DNA of 64,000 nt from Clostridiaceae bacterium (GTDB lineage Bacteria; Bacillota; Clostridia; Lachnospirales; Lachnospiraceae). Positions 6,440 through 14,141 of this stretch are shown here, one piece after another. The notes below the pieces were generated by a model. That model did no database searches and was not told the DNA's origin. It was given only the letters and a program-made list of their open reading frames with translations. Position 1 is the stretch's first letter; each line of letters begins with the position of its first letter. Both the position numbers and the translations under genes were made by a program. Location: positions 124,001 through 188,000 of the forward strand of contig CAJSZV010000004.1 in assembly GCA_910574345.1 (NCBI GenBank), read 5' to 3'.

Positions 6440-6766
6440 ATGTTGCATCCATCATACACAGACCTGATCAATGCGGTTAACAGCGGCGTGGAGCCGGGAG
6501 AGGAGCCGGTTGTTCAGAGCCGTTATTCCATTGTCATCGCCACTGCCAAGAGGGCGAGACAGCTCATCGGAGGAGACGAGGCCATGATACCTTCCTACAA
6601 CAAAAAGCCTCTGTCCGTAGCTGTGGAAGAGCTGTACGAGTCCAAGATCAAGATCCTCAGTGAAGAGGACTCTGATGAATATGAGGAAGAGACCGGTGAG
6701 ACTGCCAAGGCAGCAGAAGACAGAGAGGCAGAATCCGCCGGCGAACTGTCAGAATCGGAACAATAG
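6440..6766 (+). CDS. rpoZ: RNA polymerase omega subunit
   Basis: The first 75 residues carry the omega signature: MLHPSYTDLINAVNS, then SRYSIVIATAKRARQLI and KKPLSVAVEELYESKI, which latch onto the beta' C-terminus and stabilise RNA polymerase assembly. A strongly acidic Glu/Asp/Ser-rich tail of about 33 residues follows, longer than in Bacillus omega (about 67 aa) but of a kind seen in Lachnospiraceae. It lies 24 bp after gmk with an AGAGAGG ribosome-binding site, within the same operon. Confidence 0.93.
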   Translation: MLHPSYTDLINAVNSGVEPGEEPVVQSRYSIVIATAKRARQLIGGDEAMIPSYNKKPLSVAVEELYESKIKILSEEDSDEYEEETGETAKAAEDREAESAGELSESEQ

Positions 6767-6812
6767 GTTGCGGTTCTGTGGTATCTGATGATTACAACAA
6801 TAGGGAACCGCA

Positions 6813-6843
6813 AAGCCGTCTCACCTCAGCCGAGATGGCTTTT
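6813..6843 (+). terminator. weak terminator or attenuator between rpoZ and rimO
   Basis: The arms aagccgtctc (6813-6822) and gagatggctt (6832-6841) form a 10-bp stem with one G-U pair followed by a short T run. Just upstream, ttgcggttc and gaaccgcaa form a second possible stem. The two could partly terminate or attenuate read-through into rimO. Confidence 0.45.
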
Positions 6844-6877
6844 CACGTACCCGGAATCTATGTGACTAGGAGAATTC

Positions 6878-8215
6878 ATGAAAATACTATGTGTTTCCCT
6901 TGGCTGTGACAAAAATCTGGTGGACACGGAGATGATGCTGGGTCTGTTGCGGAATGAGGGATATGAGTTTACGGATGATGAGACAGAGGCGGACATTATC
7001 ATAGTCAACACCTGCTGCTTTATCAATGATGCCAAAGAGGAAAGCGTCAATACTCTTTTGGAGATGGCGGAGTTAAAAAAGACAGGACCCCTAAAGGTGC
7101 TGATTGCAGCCGGATGTCTGGCTGAGAGATATCAAAAAGAAATCGTAGAGGAGATTCCAGAAGTAGACGGCTGTCTGGGGACCGCCTCCTGGGATGAGAT
7201 CGTTCAGGTCATCGACGCTGCCCTTAAAGGCAGGCGGGAACTGCATTTTAAAAGCCTTAATTCCCTGCCCCAGACACAGACAAAGCGCATTATCACCACA
7301 GGAGGATACTACGGATTTTTAAAGATTGCCGAAGGATGTGACAAGCGCTGTACCTACTGCATCATTCCCAGCCTGCGGGGGCCTTACCGCAGTGTTCCTA
7401 TGGAACGGCTCATAAAAGAAGCAGAAGAGCTGGCTGAGAGCGGGGTAAAAGAACTGATTTTAGTGGCCCAGGAGACTACTTTGTACGGAGTGGACTTATA
7501 CGGACATAAGGCCCTGCCCGAACTTTTGTCAAAGCTTTGCCGGATAGGGGGAATCCAGTGGATCCGCCTTCAGTATTGCTATCCGGAAGAGATTACAGAA
7601 GAGCTGATCCATACCATAAAGTCTGAGGAGAAGATCTGCCGCTATCTTGATATTCCCATCCAGCATGCCAGCGACCGGATCCTTAAGCGCATGGGAAGAC
7701 GAACCACCAGGGAGCAGTTAAAGGCCATGATCCATCATCTAAGGCAGGAGATTCCGGACATTGCCCTTAGGACGACCCTGATCTCCGGTTTTCCCGGAGA
7801 GACAAAAGAAGATCATGAGGAACTGATGGAATTTGTGGACGAGATGGAATTTGAACGCCTGGGCGTGTTTGCCTACTCCCAGGAGGAAGACACGCCGGCG
7901 GCACAGTTTGAGGATCAGATTCCTGACCAGTTAAAAGAAGAGCGGCGCAATGAGATCATGGAGCTGCAGCAGGAGATCGCTTTTGAGAAGTCAGAGTCCA
8001 TGATCGGCCGTGTGCTGGAAGTGATGATAGAGGGAAAAGTGGCGGATGAGAACGCCTATGCAGGGCGCACCTATATGGACGCTCCCGGAGTGGACGGCCT
8101 TCTTTTCCTGAATACGGAAGAAGAATTGATGTCAGGGGATTTTGTACGTGTCAAGGTGACCGGCGCCCTGGAATATGATCTGATAGGAGAGATGTATAAT
8201 GAATTTGCCAAATAA
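6878..8215 (+). CDS. rimO: ribosomal protein S12 methylthiotransferase RimO
   Basis: This radical SAM enzyme adds a methylthio group to the conserved Asp of ribosomal protein S12. The N-terminal UPF0004 domain has the cluster Cys at residues 10, 46 and 80 (LGCDKN, NTCCF, AAGC). The radical SAM CxxxCxxC is at 154-161 (GCDKRCTYC), followed by IIPSLRGPYRS, and a TRAM domain covers about 375-445. The opening MKILCVSLGCDKNLVDTE distinguishes RimO from MiaB. It is 445 aa, as usual. The ATG follows AGGAGAATTC. It overlaps pgsA by 17 nt, so the two are translationally linked. Confidence 0.95.
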   Translation: MKILCVSLGCDKNLVDTEMMLGLLRNEGYEFTDDETEADIIIVNTCCFINDAKEESVNTLLEMAELKKTGPLKVLIAAGCLAERYQKEIVEEIPEVDGCLGTASWDEIVQVIDAALKGRRELHFKSLNSLPQTQTKRIITTGGYYGFLKIAEGCDKRCTYCIIPSLRGPYRSVPMERLIKEAEELAESGVKELILVAQETTLYGVDLYGHKALPELLSKLCRIGGIQWIRLQYCYPEEITEELIHTIKSEEKICRYLDIPIQHASDRILKRMGRRTTREQLKAMIHHLRQEIPDIALRTTLISGFPGETKEDHEELMEFVDEMEFERLGVFAYSQEEDTPAAQFEDQIPDQLKEERRNEIMELQQEIAFEKSESMIGRVLEVMIEGKVADENAYAGRTYMDAPGVDGLLFLNTEEELMSGDFVRVKVTGALEYDLIGEMYNEFAK

Positions 8216-8741
8216 ACTGACGGTACTGCGGGTGATAATGATCCCCTTTTTTGTGGGGGCTCTTTTGTGGGAACATGGGGAAAACCAGACTATGCGCTGG
8301 GCGGCGGCAGGGATTTTCATTATCGCCAGCCTCACGGACCTTCTGGACGGAAAAATCGCGAGAAAATACAACATGGTAACCAACTTCGGCAAGTTTATGG
8401 ACCCTCTGGCGGATAAATTGCTGGTGTGTTCTGCTCTCATCTGCCTGATTGAACTGGGACAGCTTCCTGCCTGGATGGTGATTATCATCATCAGCCGGGA
8501 ATTCATCATCAGCGGTTTCCGTCTGGTGGCTTCGGATAACGGTGTGGTGATTGCAGCCAGCTACTGGGGCAAGTTTAAAACCACATTTCAGATGCTTGCC
8601 GTGATTCTTCTGATTGTGAATCTTCCGGCTCTGCATATTCTGACCGCTGCCTGTGTCTGGATCGCCCTGATTCTGACCGTGGTTTCACTGGCGGATTATC
8701 TCATGAAAAATCATAAGGTACTGACAGAAGGGAGCATATAG
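8199..8741 (+). CDS. pgsA: CDP-diacylglycerol-glycerol-3-phosphate 3-phosphatidyltransferase
   Basis: This membrane enzyme makes phosphatidylglycerophosphate from CDP-diacylglycerol and glycerol-3-phosphate, the committed step to phosphatidylglycerol. The full CDP-alcohol phosphotransferase motif is present: D47, D50-G51, A54-R55, G64, D68 and D72. Four to five membrane helices span the 180 residues. The ATG at 8199 lies inside the end of rimO behind AGGAGAG. The MNLPNKLTVLR opening is characteristic of PgsA. Confidence 0.94.
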   Translation: MNLPNKLTVLRVIMIPFFVGALLWEHGENQTMRWAAAGIFIIASLTDLLDGKIARKYNMVTNFGKFMDPLADKLLVCSALICLIELGQLPAWMVIIIISREFIISGFRLVASDNGVVIAASYWGKFKTTFQMLAVILLIVNLPALHILTAACVWIALILTVVSLADYLMKNHKVLTEGSI

Positions 8742-8743
8742 AC

Positions 8744-9991
8744 ATGACTGTAGAAATAATTTCCGTAGGGACAGAGCTTTTGCTCGGCAATATTCTTAAT
8801 ACCAACGCTCAGTTTTTAGGGGAGAAATGTGCTCTTTTAGGGTTGTCCATGTACAACCAGACTGTGGTGGGAGACAACCGGGAGCGTCTTGGGGATGCTG
8901 TCGTTACAGCTCTCGGCCGGTCGGATATCGTAATCCTTACGGGAGGCCTTGGTCCCACGGAGGATGACTTAACCAAAGAGACCTGTGCAAAAGCCATGGG
9001 AATGGAGCTTGCGGAGGACAGGCACACAAGAGAACGAATCAAGGAATATTTTAAGAACAATATATACAAGGAGATACCGGACAACAACTGGAAACAGGCC
9101 ATGGTTCCCGCAGGGGCCATAGTGCTTGACAATCATAACGGTACGGCTCCCGGCCTGATTCTTGAGAAAGACGGTAAGAGAGCTATCCTTCTTCCCGGAC
9201 CGCCTGATGAGATGATTCCGCTTTTTACAGAACAGGTGGAACCATATCTTCAGAAGTTAAGACCGGAACTCATTGTGTCCAGGATGGTAAAGATCTGCGG
9301 TATGGGGGAAAGCCAGGTGGAGGATAAGCTTCTTGATCTCATCGACAAGCAGACCAATCCCACCATAGCCACCTATGCCAAGACAGGGGAGGTTCACGTA
9401 AGGGTAACGGCCAGCGCTCCCACTGCGGAAGTTGCGGACCGCCTCATCCGTCCCGTAGTCAAGGAGATCAAGAAACGGATGGGAACCTTTGTCTACTCCA
9501 CCAAGGAAGAAGAGACTTTGGAGATGGCCGTAGTCCGTCTTCTGAAAAAACATGAACTTACTGCGGCTACCGCAGAGTCCTGTACAGGAGGACTTGTGGC
9601 AGGAAGGCTTGTGAATGTGCCCGGTGCTTCTGAAGTGTTCAAGGAGGGTTTTGTCACATATTCCAACAAAGCCAAGAGAAAACACCTGGATGTGAACAAG
9701 AACACTCTGAAAAAATATGGGGCGGTGAGCAGGGAGACAGCCAAAGAGATGGCTATAGGCGGCGCCCTTGCCACAGGTTCCGACCTGTGCGTAGCCATAA
9801 CCGGCCTGGCAGGGCCTGACGGCGGCACGGAAGAAAAGCCTGTGGGCCTGGTCTATATGGCCTGCTGTTTTGGAGAGAAAGTGACTGTGGAAAAGTACCA
9901 GTTTAAGGGAAACCGCGAAAAGATCAGGGAACAATCCGTGGTGCGAGCTCTGGATCTGGTTCGGCGTACTGTTCTGGAGAATAAGAACTAA
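8744..9991 (+). CDS. cinA: CinA-like protein (NMN amidohydrolase / damage-inducible)
   Basis: The two-domain protein of 415 aa has an N-terminal MoCF-like nucleotide pyrophosphatase domain (MTVEIISVGTELLLGN, LTGGLGPTEDD) and a C-terminal PncC-like nicotinamide-nucleotide amidase domain from about residue 255 (TAESCTGGL, ITGLAGPDGG). Such proteins recycle pyridine nucleotides and are competence-induced in some Firmicutes. It starts 2 bp after pgsA with AGGGAG upstream. In many Firmicutes recA follows; here an unknown gene does. Confidence 0.93.
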   Translation: MTVEIISVGTELLLGNILNTNAQFLGEKCALLGLSMYNQTVVGDNRERLGDAVVTALGRSDIVILTGGLGPTEDDLTKETCAKAMGMELAEDRHTRERIKEYFKNNIYKEIPDNNWKQAMVPAGAIVLDNHNGTAPGLILEKDGKRAILLPGPPDEMIPLFTEQVEPYLQKLRPELIVSRMVKICGMGESQVEDKLLDLIDKQTNPTIATYAKTGEVHVRVTASAPTAEVADRLIRPVVKEIKKRMGTFVYSTKEEETLEMAVVRLLKKHELTAATAESCTGGLVAGRLVNVPGASEVFKEGFVTYSNKAKRKHLDVNKNTLKKYGAVSRETAKEMAIGGALATGSDLCVAITGLAGPDGGTEEKPVGLVYMACCFGEKVTVEKYQFKGNREKIREQSVVRALDLVRRTVLENKN

Positions 9992-10013
9992 GGAATAATC
10001 GGGGGTTGTAAAA

Positions 10014-11282
10014 TTGGACACACGCAGAAGAAGAAAACAGATATCAGCGGCATATCAGTATTCCTTTGCAGGTCTGGTGCTGAACTATTATCTCTACTAT
10101 GAGGGCGCCTGGGAGACAGAGGGCGGATCGGAAGAGGAAAAGAGAGATGCAGAGGAATTTGGCCGGATATTAGGAGAATTTCTGGAGGGAAGAGATGCTC
10201 TGGAGGATCTGGATGCTCTGAGAAAACGGATCACGAAAAAAATGGAAGCACTGACCGGTTTCTCGGACTGTTTCCAGATCTACGAGTATGTTTTAAACCG
10301 GATGGAGCGCAGATTTATCCCCATGAAGGATTCCGGGTACACGCCGGGAGAGCTGGCTTCCGCTCTGGTCCGTTCCATAGCCGGGGAGCCGTCCTCAGCC
10401 AGACGCAATGAGCGGATGCAGAATATTGTGGCTCAGCTTCCCGCGCGGTTTACCAGACAGAAGTTCTACAGCATGATCATGGAACGGCTTTCCGTCTTCG
10501 GAGGGACAGAGAAAGACAATGTGGAAGATTTTCTCTATATGCTTAAATCCTCTGCCATGGTTAAGCTTCCGGAAAATATGGATCAGGAAAAGGAACTGTA
10601 TGAGATCCTGGAGCTCTTAAGAGAGGCGGATTACCGCGGCATGGATAAAGACCAGTATCTCCATGTCTCTTCTGCTCTTTCTGAAGGCAGCCGCATTCTT
10701 ATGGAGTCCATCGACAGTTTTGTCATCATGGTCTGTCTGGTCAATGACCTTTATGTGCTGTTCCTAACCAGGGGTGAAGCTATGGTGGACGCCGCTCAGG
10801 ACCAGGCTTTCCGGAAAGGCGCAGCCGGTATCCTGAGAGCTCTTCAAAATAAGGACCGCCGGCTTATGGAGGAAGAGGGGGAAGAACTCCTAAACCGGAT
10901 GGAAGGCGTGCAGGAGTCCGCAGAGGAGCTTGTCCTTAGCGGCGGCGGGGAAGATGACGAGATCCTAAGCAAAGTAAATAAGCTTGTGTCAGGGAGCCGT
11001 TTCATGCCTTTGGAAGAGACGAAAGTTTCTCATGAGACGGCAGACCAAGCCTGGATTGAGAAACAAGCGGAAGAATTCTGCCGTGAATTGGATCAGCTGT
11101 TTGCAAAGCTGCCGAAAGCCGCGGTGAGGGCAGTGATGGCAAAAGTCTTGTCCGGTCTTCCCCTAGTCTTTGGCAGTGCTTCGGAAGCGGAGGAATATAT
11201 CCGCTCCGGCCTGGAAAGCTGCAGCGACCACAGCGAGCGGGAAACATGTATGGAATTATTAGAGCAGGAGCTGGTGGAGTAG
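10014..11282 (+). CDS. unknown 422-aa helical protein
   Basis: I do not recognise a family. The start is a TTG at 10014 behind GGGGG, 22 bp after cinA; the opening is MDTRRRRKQISAAYQYSF. The protein is largely helical and rich in Glu, Arg and Leu with many acidic stretches, including an EEEGEELLNRME segment. No signal peptide or membrane helix is visible. It is followed without a gap by a 107-aa unknown gene, then the DUF2953 protein and GerW, so it belongs to an operon that ends in sporulation functions. A role linked to sporulation is only positional inference. Confidence 0.7.
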   Translation: MDTRRRRKQISAAYQYSFAGLVLNYYLYYEGAWETEGGSEEEKRDAEEFGRILGEFLEGRDALEDLDALRKRITKKMEALTGFSDCFQIYEYVLNRMERRFIPMKDSGYTPGELASALVRSIAGEPSSARRNERMQNIVAQLPARFTRQKFYSMIMERLSVFGGTEKDNVEDFLYMLKSSAMVKLPENMDQEKELYEILELLREADYRGMDKDQYLHVSSALSEGSRILMESIDSFVIMVCLVNDLYVLFLTRGEAMVDAAQDQAFRKGAAGILRALQNKDRRLMEEEGEELLNRMEGVQESAEELVLSGGGEDDEILSKVNKLVSGSRFMPLEETKVSHETADQAWIEKQAEEFCRELDQLFAKLPKAAVRAVMAKVLSGLPLVFGSASEAEEYIRSGLESCSDHSERETCMELLEQELVE

Positions 11283-11606
11283 ATGTTGTGGTATACACAT
11301 CTGTACATGGGAGAGAAAGCAAAGAAACACAGTTATTCCATTATCCAAAGCATTCAGGAAAAATCCTTCCGTCCCGGGGTTTTTGTGATTACTCCCCCGT
11401 CAAACGGGAATAATGTACTTGATATCTATCCCTCTTATATGCTTCTTCTTTGTGACGAGAGGGAGAAAGAGCTGAAAATCCTTGGAATCGCTTACGGGTA
11501 TCAGGAAGCGCTTGAGCTTGCCGGAACCATTGTCAGCGAAATGTATGAGGAGACAGGCGGTTTCGGCCTGGAGGAATTTCTGGCAGAAAGGGGAAGTCAG
11601 GTGTGA
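11283..11606 (+). CDS. unknown 107-aa protein
   Basis: The ATG follows directly after the stop of the preceding gene, behind GGTGGAG. The product has no membrane segment. A YPSYMLLLCDEREKELKILGIAYGYQEALELAGTI region suggests a small alpha/beta fold with a terminal helix. I do not recognise it. Its place between the 422-aa unknown and the DUF2953 gene (whose start is 4 nt after this stop) implies co-translation. Nothing in the sequence indicates catalysis. Confidence 0.65.
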   Translation: MLWYTHLYMGEKAKKHSYSIIQSIQEKSFRPGVFVITPPSNGNNVLDIYPSYMLLLCDEREKELKILGIAYGYQEALELAGTIVSEMYEETGGFGLEEFLAERGSQV

Positions 11607-11610
11607 TCAG

Positions 11611-12555
11611 ATGCTTCCGATTGTATTGACCATATTAAAAATCATAGGAATTGTGATTCTTGCGGTTCTGGGACTTTTGTTTCTCATTCTGCTCCTGGTT
11701 CTTTTGGTGCCGGTCAGGTATTCTCTGTCAGGATCTTATTACAGCGCCATAAAGGCCCAGGCAAAGATTACCTGGCTTCTCCATGCCCTGTCTCTGGGAA
11801 TTACATATGAGGATGAGCTGGACATCTCCGTCAGGATTTTGGGAATTCCCTTATTTCAGAAAAAGGAGGATGGGAAGGATACCCTGGAACATCTGGAGGA
11901 GACCGCAGAGAATCTGGAGGAAGAGATCGTCTGTGAGGCCGGGAACGCTGCGGATGTGGAAATATGCAGTCTGGGGGAAGACGGGCATAGAGATGAAGCG
12001 TGTGAGGAAGAGGATATCCTGCCGGAAGACGACTGCTTTGAGGAAGCGGTTCCCAAGTCCCCAAAGAGCAGGAAGCGGAAAAAATCCAAAAAGAAAAGGG
12101 AATCTTCTGACAGGAAGAAAGGAAGCCTGTCTGAGAGAATAAAAGACCTTGCAGGATCTGTCAGGGAGACATGGAACCGCGCAGGGGAGTACAAGGAGCG
12201 GGTCACTGCCTTTGTGACGGATCAGGAGAACCAGAAGACATTCCGTCTGATTCTCCGTCAGCTCAAGGCCATGCTCCGGCATGTTCTCCCGGTTAAGGCC
12301 AGGGGAAAACTGACCTTTGGCTTTGAGGATCCCTGTACTACAGGCAATGTTCTGGCAATTTTTGCCGTTCTCTATGCCTGGTACGAAGACGCCGTTCAGA
12401 TCACGCCGGTTTTTGATGAACAAATCCTTGAAGGCGAGGGGAGCCTGAAAGGGCGCATACGGGCAGGAACCCTTCTTGTCCTTCTCATTCGAATTATATT
12501 AAATAAAAATTTCAGAGTGCTGGTAAAGCGCTGGCGCAGAAACGGAGGTATATAA
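11611..12555 (+). CDS. DUF2953 membrane protein (sporulation-associated family)
   Basis: The start at 11611 is placed at MLPIVLTILKIIG; the frame is open upstream but overlaps the previous gene. An N-terminal hydrophobic helix (residues 1-32) is followed by VPVRYSLSG. A long charged linker of about 85 residues rich in Glu then Lys/Arg (KSRKRKKSKKKRE) leads to the C-terminal DUF2953 core, with LTFGFEDPCTTGN and a basic end. In Bacillus the DUF2953 protein YtfI is encoded next to YtfJ, exactly as here. It is probably anchored with the soluble part facing the cytoplasm or forespore. Its biochemical role is unknown. Confidence 0.75.
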   Translation: MLPIVLTILKIIGIVILAVLGLLFLILLLVLLVPVRYSLSGSYYSAIKAQAKITWLLHALSLGITYEDELDISVRILGIPLFQKKEDGKDTLEHLEETAENLEEEIVCEAGNAADVEICSLGEDGHRDEACEEEDILPEDDCFEEAVPKSPKSRKRKKSKKKRESSDRKKGSLSERIKDLAGSVRETWNRAGEYKERVTAFVTDQENQKTFRLILRQLKAMLRHVLPVKARGKLTFGFEDPCTTGNVLAIFAVLYAWYEDAVQITPVFDEQILEGEGSLKGRIRAGTLLVLLIRIILNKNFRVLVKRWRRNGGI

Positions 12556-12556
12556 G

Positions 12557-12979
12557 GTGGCAGAGAACAAGACAGGCAACCAGTTTTCATCGGCAGTGGA
12601 AGCGATATTCCAGGGGATGGATCATCTGGTGGCGACAAAGACAGTAGTGGGAGATGCAGTCCGTGTGGATGACGCGATCATTCTTCCCCTTATGGATGTA
12701 AGCTGCGGCATGGCTGCCGGGGCCTTCGGAGAGAACGCTAAGAATAAGGGCGCCGGCGGCATGAGCGCCAAACTGACTCCCAGCGCCATTCTGGTGATTC
12801 AGAATGGAAGTACCCGTCTGGTAAATATCAAGAATCAGAATACGGTCAATAAAATGCTGGACATGGTTCCTGATCTTGTGAACCGTTTTACCGGCGGAAA
12901 GGTGAATATTGGCGAGGAGGTATCGGAGGAAGCCGTCAGGGAAGCCCGCAAGATGGCTGCTGCGGACGAAAAGCAATAA
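12557..12979 (+). CDS. gerW: GerW family sporulation protein (YtfJ)
   Basis: The 140-aa protein shows the family core: VVGDAVRVDDAIILPLMDVSCGMAAGAFG near residues 32-60 and the glycine-rich GAGGMSAKLTPSAILVI. Bacillus GerW/YtfJ is a spore protein needed for normal germination with some nutrients. The start is a GTG at 12557 behind GGAGGTATATAAG, one base after the DUF2953 stop. The adjacency with DUF2953 copies the ytfI-ytfJ pair. Sporulation timing is expected, but no sporulation promoter was identified here. Confidence 0.9.
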   Translation: MAENKTGNQFSSAVEAIFQGMDHLVATKTVVGDAVRVDDAIILPLMDVSCGMAAGAFGENAKNKGAGGMSAKLTPSAILVIQNGSTRLVNIKNQNTVNKMLDMVPDLVNRFTGGKVNIGEEVSEEAVREARKMAAADEKQ

Positions 12980-13062
12980 AGGAAACATCCCCTGACATAA
13001 GGACATGTCTGGCTGCATAGGATAAAGTGTACACAAGACATTGAGATTGTGAGGGGATTTAT

Positions 13063-13203
13063 ATGAAGCGATTGTGGGGCCTGATCCTGTTCTGCATCGG
13101 CGCAGGCATGGCTGTCAAAGTTCTGATTCCCACCACGCTGGCACTTTTGTTTTTTATTATCGGACTGTTAGTGGTGGGATATCATCTGTTCTGCGGATGT
13201 TAG
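13063..13203 (+). CDS. 46-aa two-helix membrane peptide
   Basis: A short frame with GAGGGGATTT before the ATG encodes MKRLWGLILFCIGAGMAV, then VLIPTTLALLFFIIGLLVVGYHLF and a CGC end, so two closely spaced membrane helices are likely. It sits 83 bp after gerW and before a strong terminator, as the last gene of the operon. Similar small clostridial membrane proteins are often spore-associated. I do not recognise a specific family. Confidence 0.55.
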   Translation: MKRLWGLILFCIGAGMAVKVLIPTTLALLFFIIGLLVVGYHLFCGC

Positions 13204-13233
13204 GCATAGAAGGTGCACCACCGGGCGCACGCA

Positions 13234-13265
13234 AAAACTCCAGGGTCATATAACCCTGGAGTTTT
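13234..13265. terminator. bidirectional terminator between the gerW operon and rpmB
   Basis: The arms aaaactccagggt (13234-13246) and accctggagtttt (13253-13265) form a perfect 13-bp stem with A/T tails on both sides. It serves the + strand operon and the convergent rpmB. Confidence 0.85.
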
Positions 13266-13316
13266 AAAATTCTTTCAATTGCCAGGCATACCGAAACGCC
13301 GCCGGTCAGATCCTGG

Positions 13317-13502
13317 TTAAGCTCTCTCAACTAAGCCGGAACGTAAGCAAGAAGTACATACATACATCTTTTTGGCTCCGCCGTTCACTTTTACTTTAAC
13401 AGACTTTACGTTAGCTTTCCACATCTTGTTGGATCTTCTATGTGAATGGCTCACTGCGTTACCAAAGTGAGCAGCCTTTTCGCAAATTGCACATTTAGCC
13501 AT
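13317..13502 (-). CDS. rpmB: 50S ribosomal protein L28
   Basis: The product is 61 aa starting MAKCAICEKAAHFGNAVSHSHRRSN, the L28 signature. Two CxxC pairs (CAIC and CTSC) make this the zinc-binding form. The ATG at 13502 follows AAGGAGG; the longer frame upstream runs into the promoter. It is monocistronic, opposite to the neighbouring genes, as often found next to the Asp23/FakA pair in Firmicutes. Confidence 0.95.
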   Translation of the reverse strand: MAKCAICEKAAHFGNAVSHSHRRSNKMWKANVKSVKVKVNGGAKKMYVCTSCLRSGLVERA

Positions 13503-13573
13503 GATTTGCACCTCCTTAAAAGCTACTTGGCTCCTGATATATGTTCTGACATATGGAAACCACAACACTAGCT

Positions 13574-13602
13574 ATAATAGCAGATTGTGCTGTATTTTGC
13601 AA
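13574..13602 (-). promoter_or_regulatory. rpmB promoter
   Basis: On the - strand TTGCAA (13602-13597) and TATTAT (13579-13574) are spaced by 17 bp, about 70 bp upstream of rpmB. Confidence 0.65.
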
Positions 13603-13626
13603 GCAAAATTTAAAAAATCTTTGGAA

Positions 13627-13655
13627 TAGACACAATATCTTGTATGTGGTATACT
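13627..13655 (+). promoter_or_regulatory. promoter of the Asp23-fakA operon
   Basis: TAGACA (13627-13632) and TATACT (13650-13655) with a TG-like extension are spaced by 17 bp and diverge from the rpmB promoter. Confidence 0.6.
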
Positions 13656-13771
13656 TATTTATATCCATAGAGCCAAAAAATGGCAGAAAAAAGGGAAGGC
13701 AGGCATACATGGGGAATGCCTGGGCAGAATAGAAAGTAGTAAATTTATAGAAAGATGGGAGGTCTTCGTTC

Positions 13772-14128
13772 ATGAAAGGACGGATCAGCAACAAATTGGG
13801 CGAAATCTGCATTAATCCGGAAGTGATTGCAATATACGCCGGAACAACGGCTGTGGAATGTTTTGGAATCGTCGGTATGGCGGCCATAAGCATGAAAGAC
13901 GGTCTTGTGAAATTATTAAAGAAAGAAAGCCTGACCCATGGGATTAATGTGGACATTGAGGCTAACCGCATCAAACTGGATTTCCATGTGATCGTGGCAT
14001 ACGGAATCAGTATTTCAGCGGTTGCGGACAATTTAATCGAGAATGTAAAATACAAAGTAGAAGAATTCACCGGAATGGAAGTCGACAAGATCAATATCTA
14101 TGTCGAAGGCGTCCGGGTAATTGATTAA
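13772..14128 (+). CDS. Asp23/Gls24 family protein (YloU)
   Basis: The 118-aa product has the family pattern LGEICINPEVIAIYAGTTAVECFGIVGMA at the start and GISISAVADNLIENVKYKVEEFTGMEVDKINIYVEGVRV at the end. Members are membrane-associated envelope proteins; the copy next to fakA (YloU) is a standing Firmicutes neighbour with unclear role. The ATG follows a GGGAGG at 13756-13761. It is directly upstream of fakA. Confidence 0.9.
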   Translation: MKGRISNKLGEICINPEVIAIYAGTTAVECFGIVGMAAISMKDGLVKLLKKESLTHGINVDIEANRIKLDFHVIVAYGISISAVADNLIENVKYKVEEFTGMEVDKINIYVEGVRVID

Positions 14129-14141
14129 GGAGGAGCAACCG

